In this document: positions 6,727-13,028 of the stretch, in pieces
Position numbering within the stretch: the first letter of the stretch is position 1
Layout of the letters: each line of letters opens with the position of its first letter
NCBI GenBank assembly: GCA_012800625.1
Contig: JAAZIY010000192.1
Span: 1 to 15,822, forward strand
Length of the DNA: 15,822 nt
Source of the DNA: Lentisphaerota bacterium
GTDB taxonomy: Bacteria; Verrucomicrobiota; Lentisphaeria; Oligosphaerales; Oligosphaeraceae
Direction: 5' to 3'
Made by a program: the position numbers and the translations under genes
Notes under the pieces: generated by a model
Database searches by the model: none
Seen by the model: only the letters and a program-made list of their open reading frames with translations
Told to the model about the DNA's origin: nothing

Positions 6727-7968
6727 ATGCTGCGGACAATTTTCGAGCCTGCACGGCAGACACCGGTGATTGGCGAGTTTGATGTAGTTGTAGGCGGTGG
6801 CGGGATTGCCGGGGTTGCTGCCGCTTTGGCTGCCGCCCGGGCCGGTGCCAGCGTCTGCCTGCTGGAAAAAACCTGCGCCCTGGGCGGATTGGCCACCATA
6901 GGCAATGTAGTGGTTTTTTTGCCGCTTTGCGATGGCCTGGGACATCAGGTAAGCGGGGGTATCTGTGAAGAGCTAATCCGGCTCTCGGTCGATGACATTA
7001 GCCAGCCTAATAGCACCGTGCGGCAAGTGCCCATACCTGAGTGCTGGCAGCGGCGCGGCGGCAGCCTCGAAGAGCGCGCCAAAAACCGCTTTCGCTGCAG
7101 TTATAACCCGATTACTTTTGCCTATAAAATGGAGAGGCTGCTGCTTAAACATAAGGTAAAACTGTTTTTCGACAGCCGTTTTGTCGCTGTCGGGCGGCAG
7201 GGTGAACGCATCAGCGAGCTGATCATTGAAAACAAGAGCGGGCGTGGCGCCTTGTCCTGCAAGGCGCTGGTCGATGCCAGCGGCGATGCCGATCTTTGCG
7301 CCTTGGCCGGCGAAAAAACCCTGTCGCTGAGCAGCAATGTGCGCTGCGGCTGGTACTACATGGTGGAAGAGGGCCAGCCCAGGCTGGTATGCCTGACCAA
7401 GCCTTTTGACCCGCAGGGCAGGCGCAGTCCTGGCAGCGGCAGAAACTATCGCGGCGACGACGCCGAACAGGTGAGCAAATTCCTGCTTGACTGCCGTCAG
7501 ATGACCATGCTGGACTTGCAGGAGCGCGCCGAGAAGAGCGGCCTGCCTAATTATCCGATAGCGCTGCCGCAAATACCTTGTTTTCGCATGACCCGCCGCC
7601 TGGTCGGCAAAAAGACCCTGCGTCAGCAGGACCGGCAGCGCTGGCTGGAGAATGCCCTGGGCATGTGCGGCGACTGGCGTCAGGCCGGCCCGGTGTATTG
7701 TCTGCCGCTGGAGGCTTTGGCCGGAGTACGCAATGCTAATCTGATCACGGCAGGGCGCTGCATCTCCGCAGCCGGCGACACCTGGGACGTCACCAGGGCC
7801 ATTCCGGCCTGCGTGGTCACTGGCGAAGCCGCCGGAGCGGCGGCGGCCAATCTGGCCCTGGACAAGCTGCCCAGCTTCAAGGAGCTTGACCTGCCAGCGC
7901 TGCAAAAATATCTGCAGCGCAAAAAAGTCATTATAGATAAAAGACTGCTGCAGAATTTAGGACACTAA
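6727..7968 (+). CDS. FAD-dependent oxidoreductase (FAD_oxidored / PF12831-like)
   Basis: A predicted cytoplasmic flavoprotein of 413 residues. A Rossmann FAD-binding segment lies at the start: FDVVVGGGGIAGVAAALAAA (G24, G26, G29 of the GxGxxG motif) and the acidic ribose-binding E47 in CLLEK, then GGLATIGNVV. The C-terminal part has the family's second flavin-contact segment, ITAGRCISAAGDTWDVTRAIPACVVTGEAAGAAAA. This family is common in polysaccharide-degrading bacteria next to glycoside hydrolases; the substrate is unknown and may be a sugar or polyol. The ATG at 6727 has GAGG 5 nt upstream. The last five codons and the TAA stop (Q-N-L-G-H-stop) coincide with the leader and first unit of repeat element B, so the native C-terminus may have been replaced. 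The rhamnosidase gene follows 101 bp downstream on the same strand. Confidence 0.88.
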   Translation: MLRTIFEPARQTPVIGEFDVVVGGGGIAGVAAALAAARAGASVCLLEKTCALGGLATIGNVVVFLPLCDGLGHQVSGGICEELIRLSVDDISQPNSTVRQVPIPECWQRRGGSLEERAKNRFRCSYNPITFAYKMERLLLKHKVKLFFDSRFVAVGRQGERISELIIENKSGRGALSCKALVDASGDADLCALAGEKTLSLSSNVRCGWYYMVEEGQPRLVCLTKPFDPQGRRSPGSGRNYRGDDAEQVSKFLLDCRQMTMLDLQERAEKSGLPNYPIALPQIPCFRMTRRLVGKKTLRQQDRQRWLENALGMCGDWRQAGPVYCLPLEALAGVRNANLITAGRCISAAGDTWDVTRAIPACVVTGEAAGAAAANLALDKLPSFKELDLPALQKYLQRKKVIIDKRLLQNLGH

Positions 7969-7989
7969 GACACACAAAGCCACACCAAG
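7951..7989 (+). repeat. Decamer repeat element, site B (leader plus 3 units)
   Basis: The leader CAGAATTTAG (7951-7960; its last G is also the first base of unit 1) is followed by GGACACTAAG (7960-7969), ACACACAAAG and CCACACCAAG. The leader matches those at sites C (CAGAATTTTG) and D (CAGGATTCTG). The element overlaps the 3' end of the FAD oxidoreductase gene and provides its stop codon. Confidence 0.8.
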
Positions 7990-8069
7990 TCATCTTCGCC
8001 TAAAAGGGGCATTTGGGACGGCCTAGAGCTGACAAATGACATCAAGGATTGAACAATATAGCGTGAAAT

Positions 8070-9668
8070 ATGATAAAGCAACTTATCGAGCCACGTCTCA
8101 GCCATGAGGACGACCCGGCGCTGCGCTTCTATGACTTTGGACGCCATGCTTTTGCAAGACTGGTTTTGGAGACCGAGTCGGCTGTCGAACAGGAAATTCA
8201 GATTGCAGTTGGCGAGGTTGCCCATGGCGGGAGGCTCTGCCAGGCGCCTGGCGGCTCGCGAATTTATCAGGAGCAGACGCTAGTTCTGAAACCCGGGCGG
8301 CAACAGTACCAGATGCATATGCGCCACCCCGGATACGGTGCGGGCAGCTTGAAAGTAACCCCGGAGCTTGCCCCGTTTCGCTACGCCGAACTGCGAGGCC
8401 TGCAGAATGCCAAGGCCAGGGTCTGGCAGGAGGCTTTTTTTGGCCCTTTTGATGACGGAGCCGCCCTGTTTCAAAGCTCGGACGAGGCGCTCAACCAGGT
8501 CTGGGAGTTTTGCAAATACAGCATGAAGGCAACCAATGTCTTCGGTATTTTCGTCGACGGCAACCGCGAGCGCCAGGCCTATGAAGGTGACACTATCATC
8601 AATCAACTAGGCTATTTCTGTTGCGACCGACACTATGACATAGCTAAAAATACAATTGACCGGCTGTTTGCATACCCGACCTGGCCCTGTGAATGGGCGC
8701 TGAGCATGCCCATGATCGTGCGCGATTACTTGCTCTATACCGGCGACTTGGACAATGTGCGCCGCTGGTATCCAGAGTTGAAACCCAAACTACTGCTCGA
8801 GATGGCCGATGAAAGCCTACTGATTTCGGCTGAGAATCAAATCCCCGGGCAAAACCGGCTGCCGGGATTCGCCGCTGATATGCAACTGCGCGATCTTATC
8901 GACTGGCCCCAAGGCGAACGCGACGGCTATGAGATGGGCAAGTATAATCTTGTCCCCAACTGCTGGCATTATGGGGCGCTAGTAAGCATGGCGGAGCTGG
9001 CCGGGTTTTTATCGTACGGGCAGGAGCGCCAAGCCTATGCCCAAAGAGCCGCGCTGCTGCGCCAGGCCATCAACCAAAGTATGCTGAAAAACAATTTCTA
9101 TGTCGACAATCCCCAGTCCGCACACTGCGCCATACACAGCCTGATTTTCCCTTTGGCCTTTGCGGTCGCTCCGGAAAGCCTGCGTCCGAAACTGGGTGCT
9201 GAGCTTCAGAAAAGAGGCATGGCCTGCAGTGTGTTTGCTGCCCAATTCCTGCTTGAGGCCTGCTATGGCAACCGTATGGCTCATTATGCCCACAGCTTGC
9301 TGACTTCCGATTCCTTGCGCAGTTGGCGCAATATGCTGCGAAACGGAGCCACCATCAGCATGGAGGCCTGGGACGACCGCTTCAAGCCAAACCAGGACTG
9401 GAATCACGCCTGGGGGGCGGCGCCGGCGAATATCATACCAAGGCATCTGGCCGGCATACGGCCAATAACCCCAGGCTACGATAAGTTTATCTTGGACCCG
9501 CAGCCCGGCCCGCTGCGTGAATTCCAGTTGCGCCTGCCTAGCCGGCATGGCCAGGTTGAACTGCAGGTCCGCGACAAGAAAGCCTACCTGCAAGTGCCGT
9601 CAGGCAGCACCGCGGTTTACCGCGGACGCGAGCTTGAGCCTGGAAGCCACGAGCTTGACTTGCGCTGA
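8070..9668 (+). CDS. Alpha-L-rhamnosidase-like glycoside hydrolase, GH78, short form
   Basis: Predicted to remove terminal alpha-L-rhamnose from oligosaccharides or glycosides with inversion. The 532-residue protein has no signal peptide, so it probably acts on imported substrates. Residues 1-110 form a beta-rich region (YDFGRHAFARLVLE), followed by the (alpha/alpha)6 barrel and a small C-terminal beta domain. Catalytic-site motifs are D163-G-N-R-E167-R-Q-A-Y-E-G-D174 (general acid region), HPTW-like YPTWPCEWAL, IDWP, and TISMEAWDD with E432 as likely general base, then NQDWNHAWGAAPANIIPR. Many relatives carry an extra 100-300 N-terminal residues; an in-frame TGA at 8064-8066 rules out an upstream extension. 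The start has only a weak GTGA upstream. It lies downstream of the FAD oxidoreductase, perhaps in one sugar-use operon. Specificity cannot be read from sequence. Confidence 0.9.
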   Translation: MIKQLIEPRLSHEDDPALRFYDFGRHAFARLVLETESAVEQEIQIAVGEVAHGGRLCQAPGGSRIYQEQTLVLKPGRQQYQMHMRHPGYGAGSLKVTPELAPFRYAELRGLQNAKARVWQEAFFGPFDDGAALFQSSDEALNQVWEFCKYSMKATNVFGIFVDGNRERQAYEGDTIINQLGYFCCDRHYDIAKNTIDRLFAYPTWPCEWALSMPMIVRDYLLYTGDLDNVRRWYPELKPKLLLEMADESLLISAENQIPGQNRLPGFAADMQLRDLIDWPQGERDGYEMGKYNLVPNCWHYGALVSMAELAGFLSYGQERQAYAQRAALLRQAINQSMLKNNFYVDNPQSAHCAIHSLIFPLAFAVAPESLRPKLGAELQKRGMACSVFAAQFLLEACYGNRMAHYAHSLLTSDSLRSWRNMLRNGATISMEAWDDRFKPNQDWNHAWGAAPANIIPRHLAGIRPITPGYDKFILDPQPGPLREFQLRLPSRHGQVELQVRDKKAYLQVPSGSTAVYRGRELEPGSHELDLR

Positions 9669-9710
9669 GTCGGTTCCCCTGGTTAGACCGCGTCCAAAAA
9701 GGGAGCCTGG

Positions 9711-9779
9711 CAGAATTTTGTACACGAAGACACACTAAAACACACCAAGTCACACCAAGGCACACTAAGGCAGACTAAG
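9711..9779 (+). repeat. Decamer repeat element, site C (leader plus 6 units)
   Basis: The leader CAGAATTTTG (9711-9720) overlaps the first of six exact-period 10-bp units: GTACACGAAG, ACACACTAAA, ACACACCAAG, TCACACCAAG, GCACACTAAG, GCAGACTAAG (9720-9779). It lies between the convergent rhamnosidase and zinc-ribbon genes and covers the last four codons and stop of the latter. This is the longest copy in the window. Confidence 0.88.
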
Positions 9780-10148
9780 TTTTTCCAGGCTTTCGTAGTG
9801 GCACTGGCTGTGCTCGTGAGCCATTTTGGCCAGTCGGGCAAAATATGCCGCCTGCATAAAGCAGTCATTTTTCCAGAGACGCATGGCGTTTTCGTATAAT
9901 TGTTGCGCCTGGGCGAATTTTTCCTGACGCATAAGCCGGCCGGCACGCTTGTAGGCCTGCACGGCGGCGGCGCAAATCTGGCGCAGTTCCTGCAGGCCGG
10001 CGGAACAGCGCGGGCAACTGTCCGGTATCTGCGCATAGTCGCCTAGCTGGCGGCGGCAGGCCGGACAGATGATGGGTATTTCGCTATAGGAAGCTAACAC
10101 TAGGTACTCCAGGTAAAATATTGGCGCTTTGTTTGCCAGAAAGCGCAT
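9765..10148 (-). CDS. Small zinc-ribbon protein with TPR-like helical C-terminus
   Basis: I do not recognise a named family. The protein (127 residues as drawn) has one treble-clef-like zinc ribbon, C-P-A-C, 13 residues, then C-P-R-C (C28, C31, C45, C48), followed by amphipathic helices such as AGRLMRQEKFAQAQQLYENAMRL that look like one TPR plus a partial second. It is the last gene on the Hsp70 strand, 59 bp after that gene's stop, so it is probably cotranscribed and may be an adaptor of the module. The ATG at 10148 has no Shine-Dalgarno. An internal GTG at 10098-10100 has GGAG at 6-nt spacing and would give a 111-residue protein beginning just before the zinc ribbon. The last four codons and the TAG lie in repeat element C, so the C-terminus may be element-derived. 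Confidence 0.75.
   Translation of the reverse strand: MRFLANKAPIFYLEYLVLASYSEIPIICPACRRQLGDYAQIPDSCPRCSAGLQELRQICAAAVQAYKRAGRLMRQEKFAQAQQLYENAMRLWKNDCFMQAAYFARLAKMAHEHSQCHYESLEKLSLP
10107..10110 (-). promoter_or_regulatory. Shine-Dalgarno supporting an alternative GTG start of the zinc-ribbon gene
   Basis: On the minus strand GGAG is followed by TACCTA and then GTG (10098-10100). The hsp70, grpE and SWIM genes all have a GGAG core at 5-8 nt spacing, whereas the upstream ATG at 10148 has none. This favours the shorter 111-residue product without settling it. Confidence 0.4.
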
Positions 10149-10207
10149 GGATATAATGTGGGTAGCAGCAGATGACCTGCTTTATCTTAAAAAGCCGGGC
10201 TGTGGGG

Positions 10208-11983
10208 TCAGGACTCCAGGTAGAAGAGGATTTCCTCGACTTGCTCTTCGCTGTCCAGGAAGCTGTCGGCATCTCCGCTCTGGATGGCCTGCTGCATAGT
10301 TTCAAATAGGGCTTCAAGCTCCTCGTGGTCCGCCTGGTCGACATCTTCGCCGGGCAGCTTGGCGACACGCTGGCGACAGGCTTCGAGGCGTTCGGGGAAA
10401 CTGTCGGAGCTTTCGTCCTTATCGTAGTCATCGGCATCGAACTGCTCATCGTCAAACTCGCTTTCCGTCTCAGGAAAGAGTTCGGCGATTTTTCTGGCTG
10501 ACTCCTGCAGTTGTTCTGCAGTCAGCTTGGCCATGGCGTTGCTGATGCTGATATGCTTATTAAGCCCGGTCGCCTTTTCGGTGGCGCTGCAGTACAGCAC
10601 TCCGTCCAGGTCCAGCTTCATACTCAGGATGATCTCGTTATTGGCCGGCAGCGGCGAGAGTCCCTCGATGTTGAAATTACCGATAAGCACATTTTTTCTG
10701 GCGTCCTGGCTTTCGCCCTGAAAGACTTGCACTTCCACCTCTTTTTGTTTGTCGTACATGGTAAAGAACAGTTTCTCGCAGGATGCCGGCAATGCGGAGC
10801 CGGATTTAATGATGCCGATAAAGAGGTGGTCGGAGAGCTGGCTATCGAGTATGCCCACGCATGAGACTCCGAATGTATACGGCGTGATATCCACCAGTAC
10901 TTGGTGTTGTTTTTCGCCCATCAGCCGCGCCGCCAGTATGCCGGCCCCGTACGCCACGGCCAGATCAGGCTGCACATCGGCGTGCGGACGCTTGCCGAAC
11001 TCCTGTTCGATGCGTTCCTGGAATACCAGGCTGCGGGTAGAGCCGCCGACGAGGATAATCTCGTCTATTTGTTCGGGTTTCAGCTCGGCCTGACTCAGAC
11101 AGTCGTGCACGGCGCGCATGGACTGGTCAATAAATTCGGCAATGCACTCTTCGAAGTCGGCTCTGGAGATTTCACTGTCCACCGCGAAGCTCTCGCCGTT
11201 TTGCAGCGTCAGGTTACTTTCAATGATTTTTGCGAAGGCGAACTCGGACAGTTGTATTTTAGCGGTCTCCACTGCTTTCAGCAGGCGGTACTGAGCCAGT
11301 CGGCTGAGGCCCTTGGGGCCATCTAGGTCAATCTCGAGTTTAGTACAGAGCTGTTCGAGCAGTTTGCGGTCGAAGTCATCGCCCCCCAGGCTGTTATTGC
11401 CGCTGCTGGCCATTACTTCGGTGACCTCGTTTTCCAGTCTGACCACGGAGACGTCGAATGTGCCGCCCCCCAGGTCGAAGGCCAGCAAGTTTTTTTGGCT
11501 GTCCGGGCTTTCATCGACGTATGCCAGGCAGGCGGCGGTAGGCTCATTGAGGATGCGCAGCACTTCGAGGCCGGCGATGCGCCCTGCCTCCCTGGTGGCA
11601 TTTCTTTGGGCGTCATTAAACTGTGCCGGTACAGTGATAACCGCCTTGCTGACGCTGTGTCCCAGGCGTTTTTCGGCCTGATTCTTCAGGTTGCGCAGAA
11701 TCATGGCGGAGATTTCTTGCGGCAGGTAGCTTTGCGTCCCCAATTGCAGGGCTTCCTCTTCGCCCATCTTGCGCTTGACTGAGCGTATGGTATTTTCCGG
11801 ATAGAGCAGCATCTGGTTGCGGGCCTCTGACCCAACCAGCAGCTTGCCCTCCTGGTCCAGCCCGACCACCGAGGGCATCAAGAGCGAGCCGTCCGGCATA
11901 GGCAGGATTTCAATTTTTCCATTGATGCACACTGCCACTTCGCTGTTAGTGGTCCCCAGGTCTATGCCGATTACGCTGTCCAT
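10208..11983 (-). CDS. Accessory DnaK-like Hsp70 chaperone
   Basis: An ATP-dependent chaperone of 591 residues. The nucleotide-binding domain is canonical: IGIDLGTTNS at the N-terminus, K70 in SVKRKMG (catalytic lysine position), NEPTAA (146-151), DLGGGTFD (170-177), NSLGGDDFD and GGSTR (313-317). The interdomain linker reads HQVLVDITP where DnaK has VLLLDVTP. A beta substrate-binding domain follows to about residue 480. The helical lid is reduced and interrupted by an acidic stretch at about 504-528 (DDEQFDADDYDKDESSD), and the C-terminus is EEILFYLES, not the housekeeping EEVxDK-like end. The start has AAGGAG 8 nt upstream. It follows grpE after 1 bp and precedes the zinc-ribbon gene. I omit the name dnaK because context and divergence suggest a specialised paralogue. 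Confidence 0.93.
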   Translation of the reverse strand: MDSVIGIDLGTTNSEVAVCINGKIEILPMPDGSLLMPSVVGLDQEGKLLVGSEARNQMLLYPENTIRSVKRKMGEEEALQLGTQSYLPQEISAMILRNLKNQAEKRLGHSVSKAVITVPAQFNDAQRNATREAGRIAGLEVLRILNEPTAACLAYVDESPDSQKNLLAFDLGGGTFDVSVVRLENEVTEVMASSGNNSLGGDDFDRKLLEQLCTKLEIDLDGPKGLSRLAQYRLLKAVETAKIQLSEFAFAKIIESNLTLQNGESFAVDSEISRADFEECIAEFIDQSMRAVHDCLSQAELKPEQIDEIILVGGSTRSLVFQERIEQEFGKRPHADVQPDLAVAYGAGILAARLMGEKQHQVLVDITPYTFGVSCVGILDSQLSDHLFIGIIKSGSALPASCEKLFFTMYDKQKEVEVQVFQGESQDARKNVLIGNFNIEGLSPLPANNEIILSMKLDLDGVLYCSATEKATGLNKHISISNAMAKLTAEQLQESARKIAELFPETESEFDDEQFDADDYDKDESSDSFPERLEACRQRVAKLPGEDVDQADHEELEALFETMQQAIQSGDADSFLDSEEQVEEILFYLES

Positions 11984-11984
11984 A

Positions 11985-12653
11985 TTAATTGCTCCTTACT
12001 TCAACTTCTGCCAAGGTCAAGATTTTTTCTTTTCGTTTATATCCCTGCGTGAGTATCTTGCTGACGCAACCCGGGGGCACATCGGCATTATTGTTGCTGC
12101 CCATTGCCCGCATGCAGGCGGGGTCGAATGGCATGCCGATTTTGGCTATGTCGTTAAGCTCATAACGGCGCAGCAGGTCGCTGCTTTTTTTCAGCAGGAG
12201 CCTCAGGTTTTTCTGTTCGTTTTGCAGCATCAGGCGGTCTTTTTTGGCTGCCATGAATCCGCGCAGTCGCTGTTTGGCGAACTGCTCGTAGTTGTCGGCG
12301 GTGGCCTGGTGCAGTTGAATGATTTCCAGCAGCAGTGCCTCCTCGGCCCTTTGTCTGGTCTCCGGCAGCAGTCCCTTGATTTGTCGCAACACCTCATCGA
12401 GTTCGGCGCCGCTCTGCCCCAGGTCGGATTTCACCTGGGTCAGGCTTTCCAGCATATCCCTGGTATCTTTGCGGCTGCTTCGGGTTTGCAAGGCGAGTTC
12501 CTGGCGCAGTGCGGCAAACTCGGCAAAGAGGCTAAACATATCGGGCGGCTTGGTGAACTCCTGAGGCCCGGGCAGTTCAGCAAACTCGATGTTATCCAGC
12601 CAGGCGGAGAATTGGCGCAGTATGCGCTCCCGCCAGTTTTCCGGCTCAATCAT
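11985..12653 (-). CDS. Divergent GrpE-like nucleotide exchange factor
   Basis: Predicted to release ADP from the neighbouring Hsp70. In this 222-residue protein residues 40-165 are strongly helical and probably form the long GrpE coiled coil (FAEFAALRQELALQ at the start). Residues 166-222 match the GrpE beta wing: IAKIGMPFDP, PPGCVSKILTQGY and the closing ILTLAEVEV, which correspond to family motifs G-x-P-F-D-P, P-x-G-x-V and G-Y. The N-terminal 40 residues are unusual and not the acidic tail of housekeeping GrpE. The ATG at 12651-12653 overlaps the J-protein stop by 8 bp and has GGAG 7 nt upstream. One base separates its stop from the Hsp70 start. The tight packing implies stoichiometric production. 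Confidence 0.88.
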   Translation of the reverse strand: MIEPENWRERILRQFSAWLDNIEFAELPGPQEFTKPPDMFSLFAEFAALRQELALQTRSSRKDTRDMLESLTQVKSDLGQSGAELDEVLRQIKGLLPETRQRAEEALLLEIIQLHQATADNYEQFAKQRLRGFMAAKKDRLMLQNEQKNLRLLLKKSSDLLRRYELNDIAKIGMPFDPACMRAMGSNNNADVPPGCVSKILTQGYKRKEKILTLAEVEVRSN

Positions 12654-12957
12654 TGTTTGGCTCCGATCTTAACTGCTTGAGCCAAAATTCCACTCCGGCC
12701 CTCTTGGTCTGCACTGGTTTCTCAATAAGCAACTCGCTTATTTTCAGTGATTTCTGGTTTGTTTTCGGAATACCGAAGACTGCGAGTCGCGCGCGCTCCA
12801 GCTCATTTTTCACTAGCTCGTAAGCTTCATTGATCTCCTGGAAGCGCCCGCCGTTTTTTTCCGGCGGATTCTCCTTGAGCAGTCGCAGGTACGCCTGCCG
12901 TATTTCATTTTGGCCGGCATTTTCCGGCAGGTTCAAGACGTCGTAAGGGTACTTCAT
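12646..12957 (-). CDS. Miniature J-domain protein with degenerate HPD motif (NPP)
   Basis: A probable J-like co-chaperone for the operon's Hsp70. From the ATG at 12957 the protein has 103 residues; an in-frame ATG at 13023 would add 22 residues with no J-domain homology, so I prefer the shorter form, although neither start has a Shine-Dalgarno. Residues 1-50 are a J domain: KYPYDVLNLPENAGQNEIRQ (helices I-II) and RFQEINEAYELV (helix III). The loop that normally carries H-P-D reads N30-P31-P32-E-K, so both the histidine and the aspartate are missing. Small J-like proteins with H-P-P-E loops next to Hsp70/GrpE genes are, to my recollection, found in several phyla; here the histidine is gone too. 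The C-terminus ends with a helix containing FWLKQL. No other DnaJ domains (G/F, zinc finger) are present. Confidence 0.85.
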   Translation of the reverse strand: MKYPYDVLNLPENAGQNEIRQAYLRLLKENPPEKNGGRFQEINEAYELVKNELERARLAVFGIPKTNQKSLKISELLIEKPVQTKRAGVEFWLKQLRSEPNND

Positions 12958-13028
12958 TTGTATTTTTACTGTTTCATTGGATATGGCAAAATCCCGTCCG
13001 CCAATTTTTGGCCAGGAGGGCATTACTG

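Noticed and set aside
6426..6905. A minus-strand frame giving a Ser-Asp-Glu repeat peptide through the 9-bp array.
   Set aside because: Any 9-bp array is open in multiple frames; no start signal, and it overlaps both neighbouring genes.
6973..7905. A 310-codon minus-strand open frame across the FAD oxidoreductase gene.
   Set aside because: Antisense shadow; the plus-strand gene has clear FAD-binding motifs and the minus frame has none.
9672..9707. Possible terminator GGTTCCC...GGGAGCC downstream of the rhamnosidase.
   Set aside because: The 7-bp stem includes a G-U pair and a 22-nt loop, with no adjacent T-run on either strand.
9711..9779. Decamer array considered as a CRISPR array.
   Set aside because: Units are 10 bp, contiguous, without spacers, and there are no cas genes.
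10205..10213. GGGTCAGGA shared between the Hsp70 stop region and 15612-15620 just before element D.
   Set aside because: Nine bases only; the first copy is inside or beside coding sequence and the decamers do not follow it.
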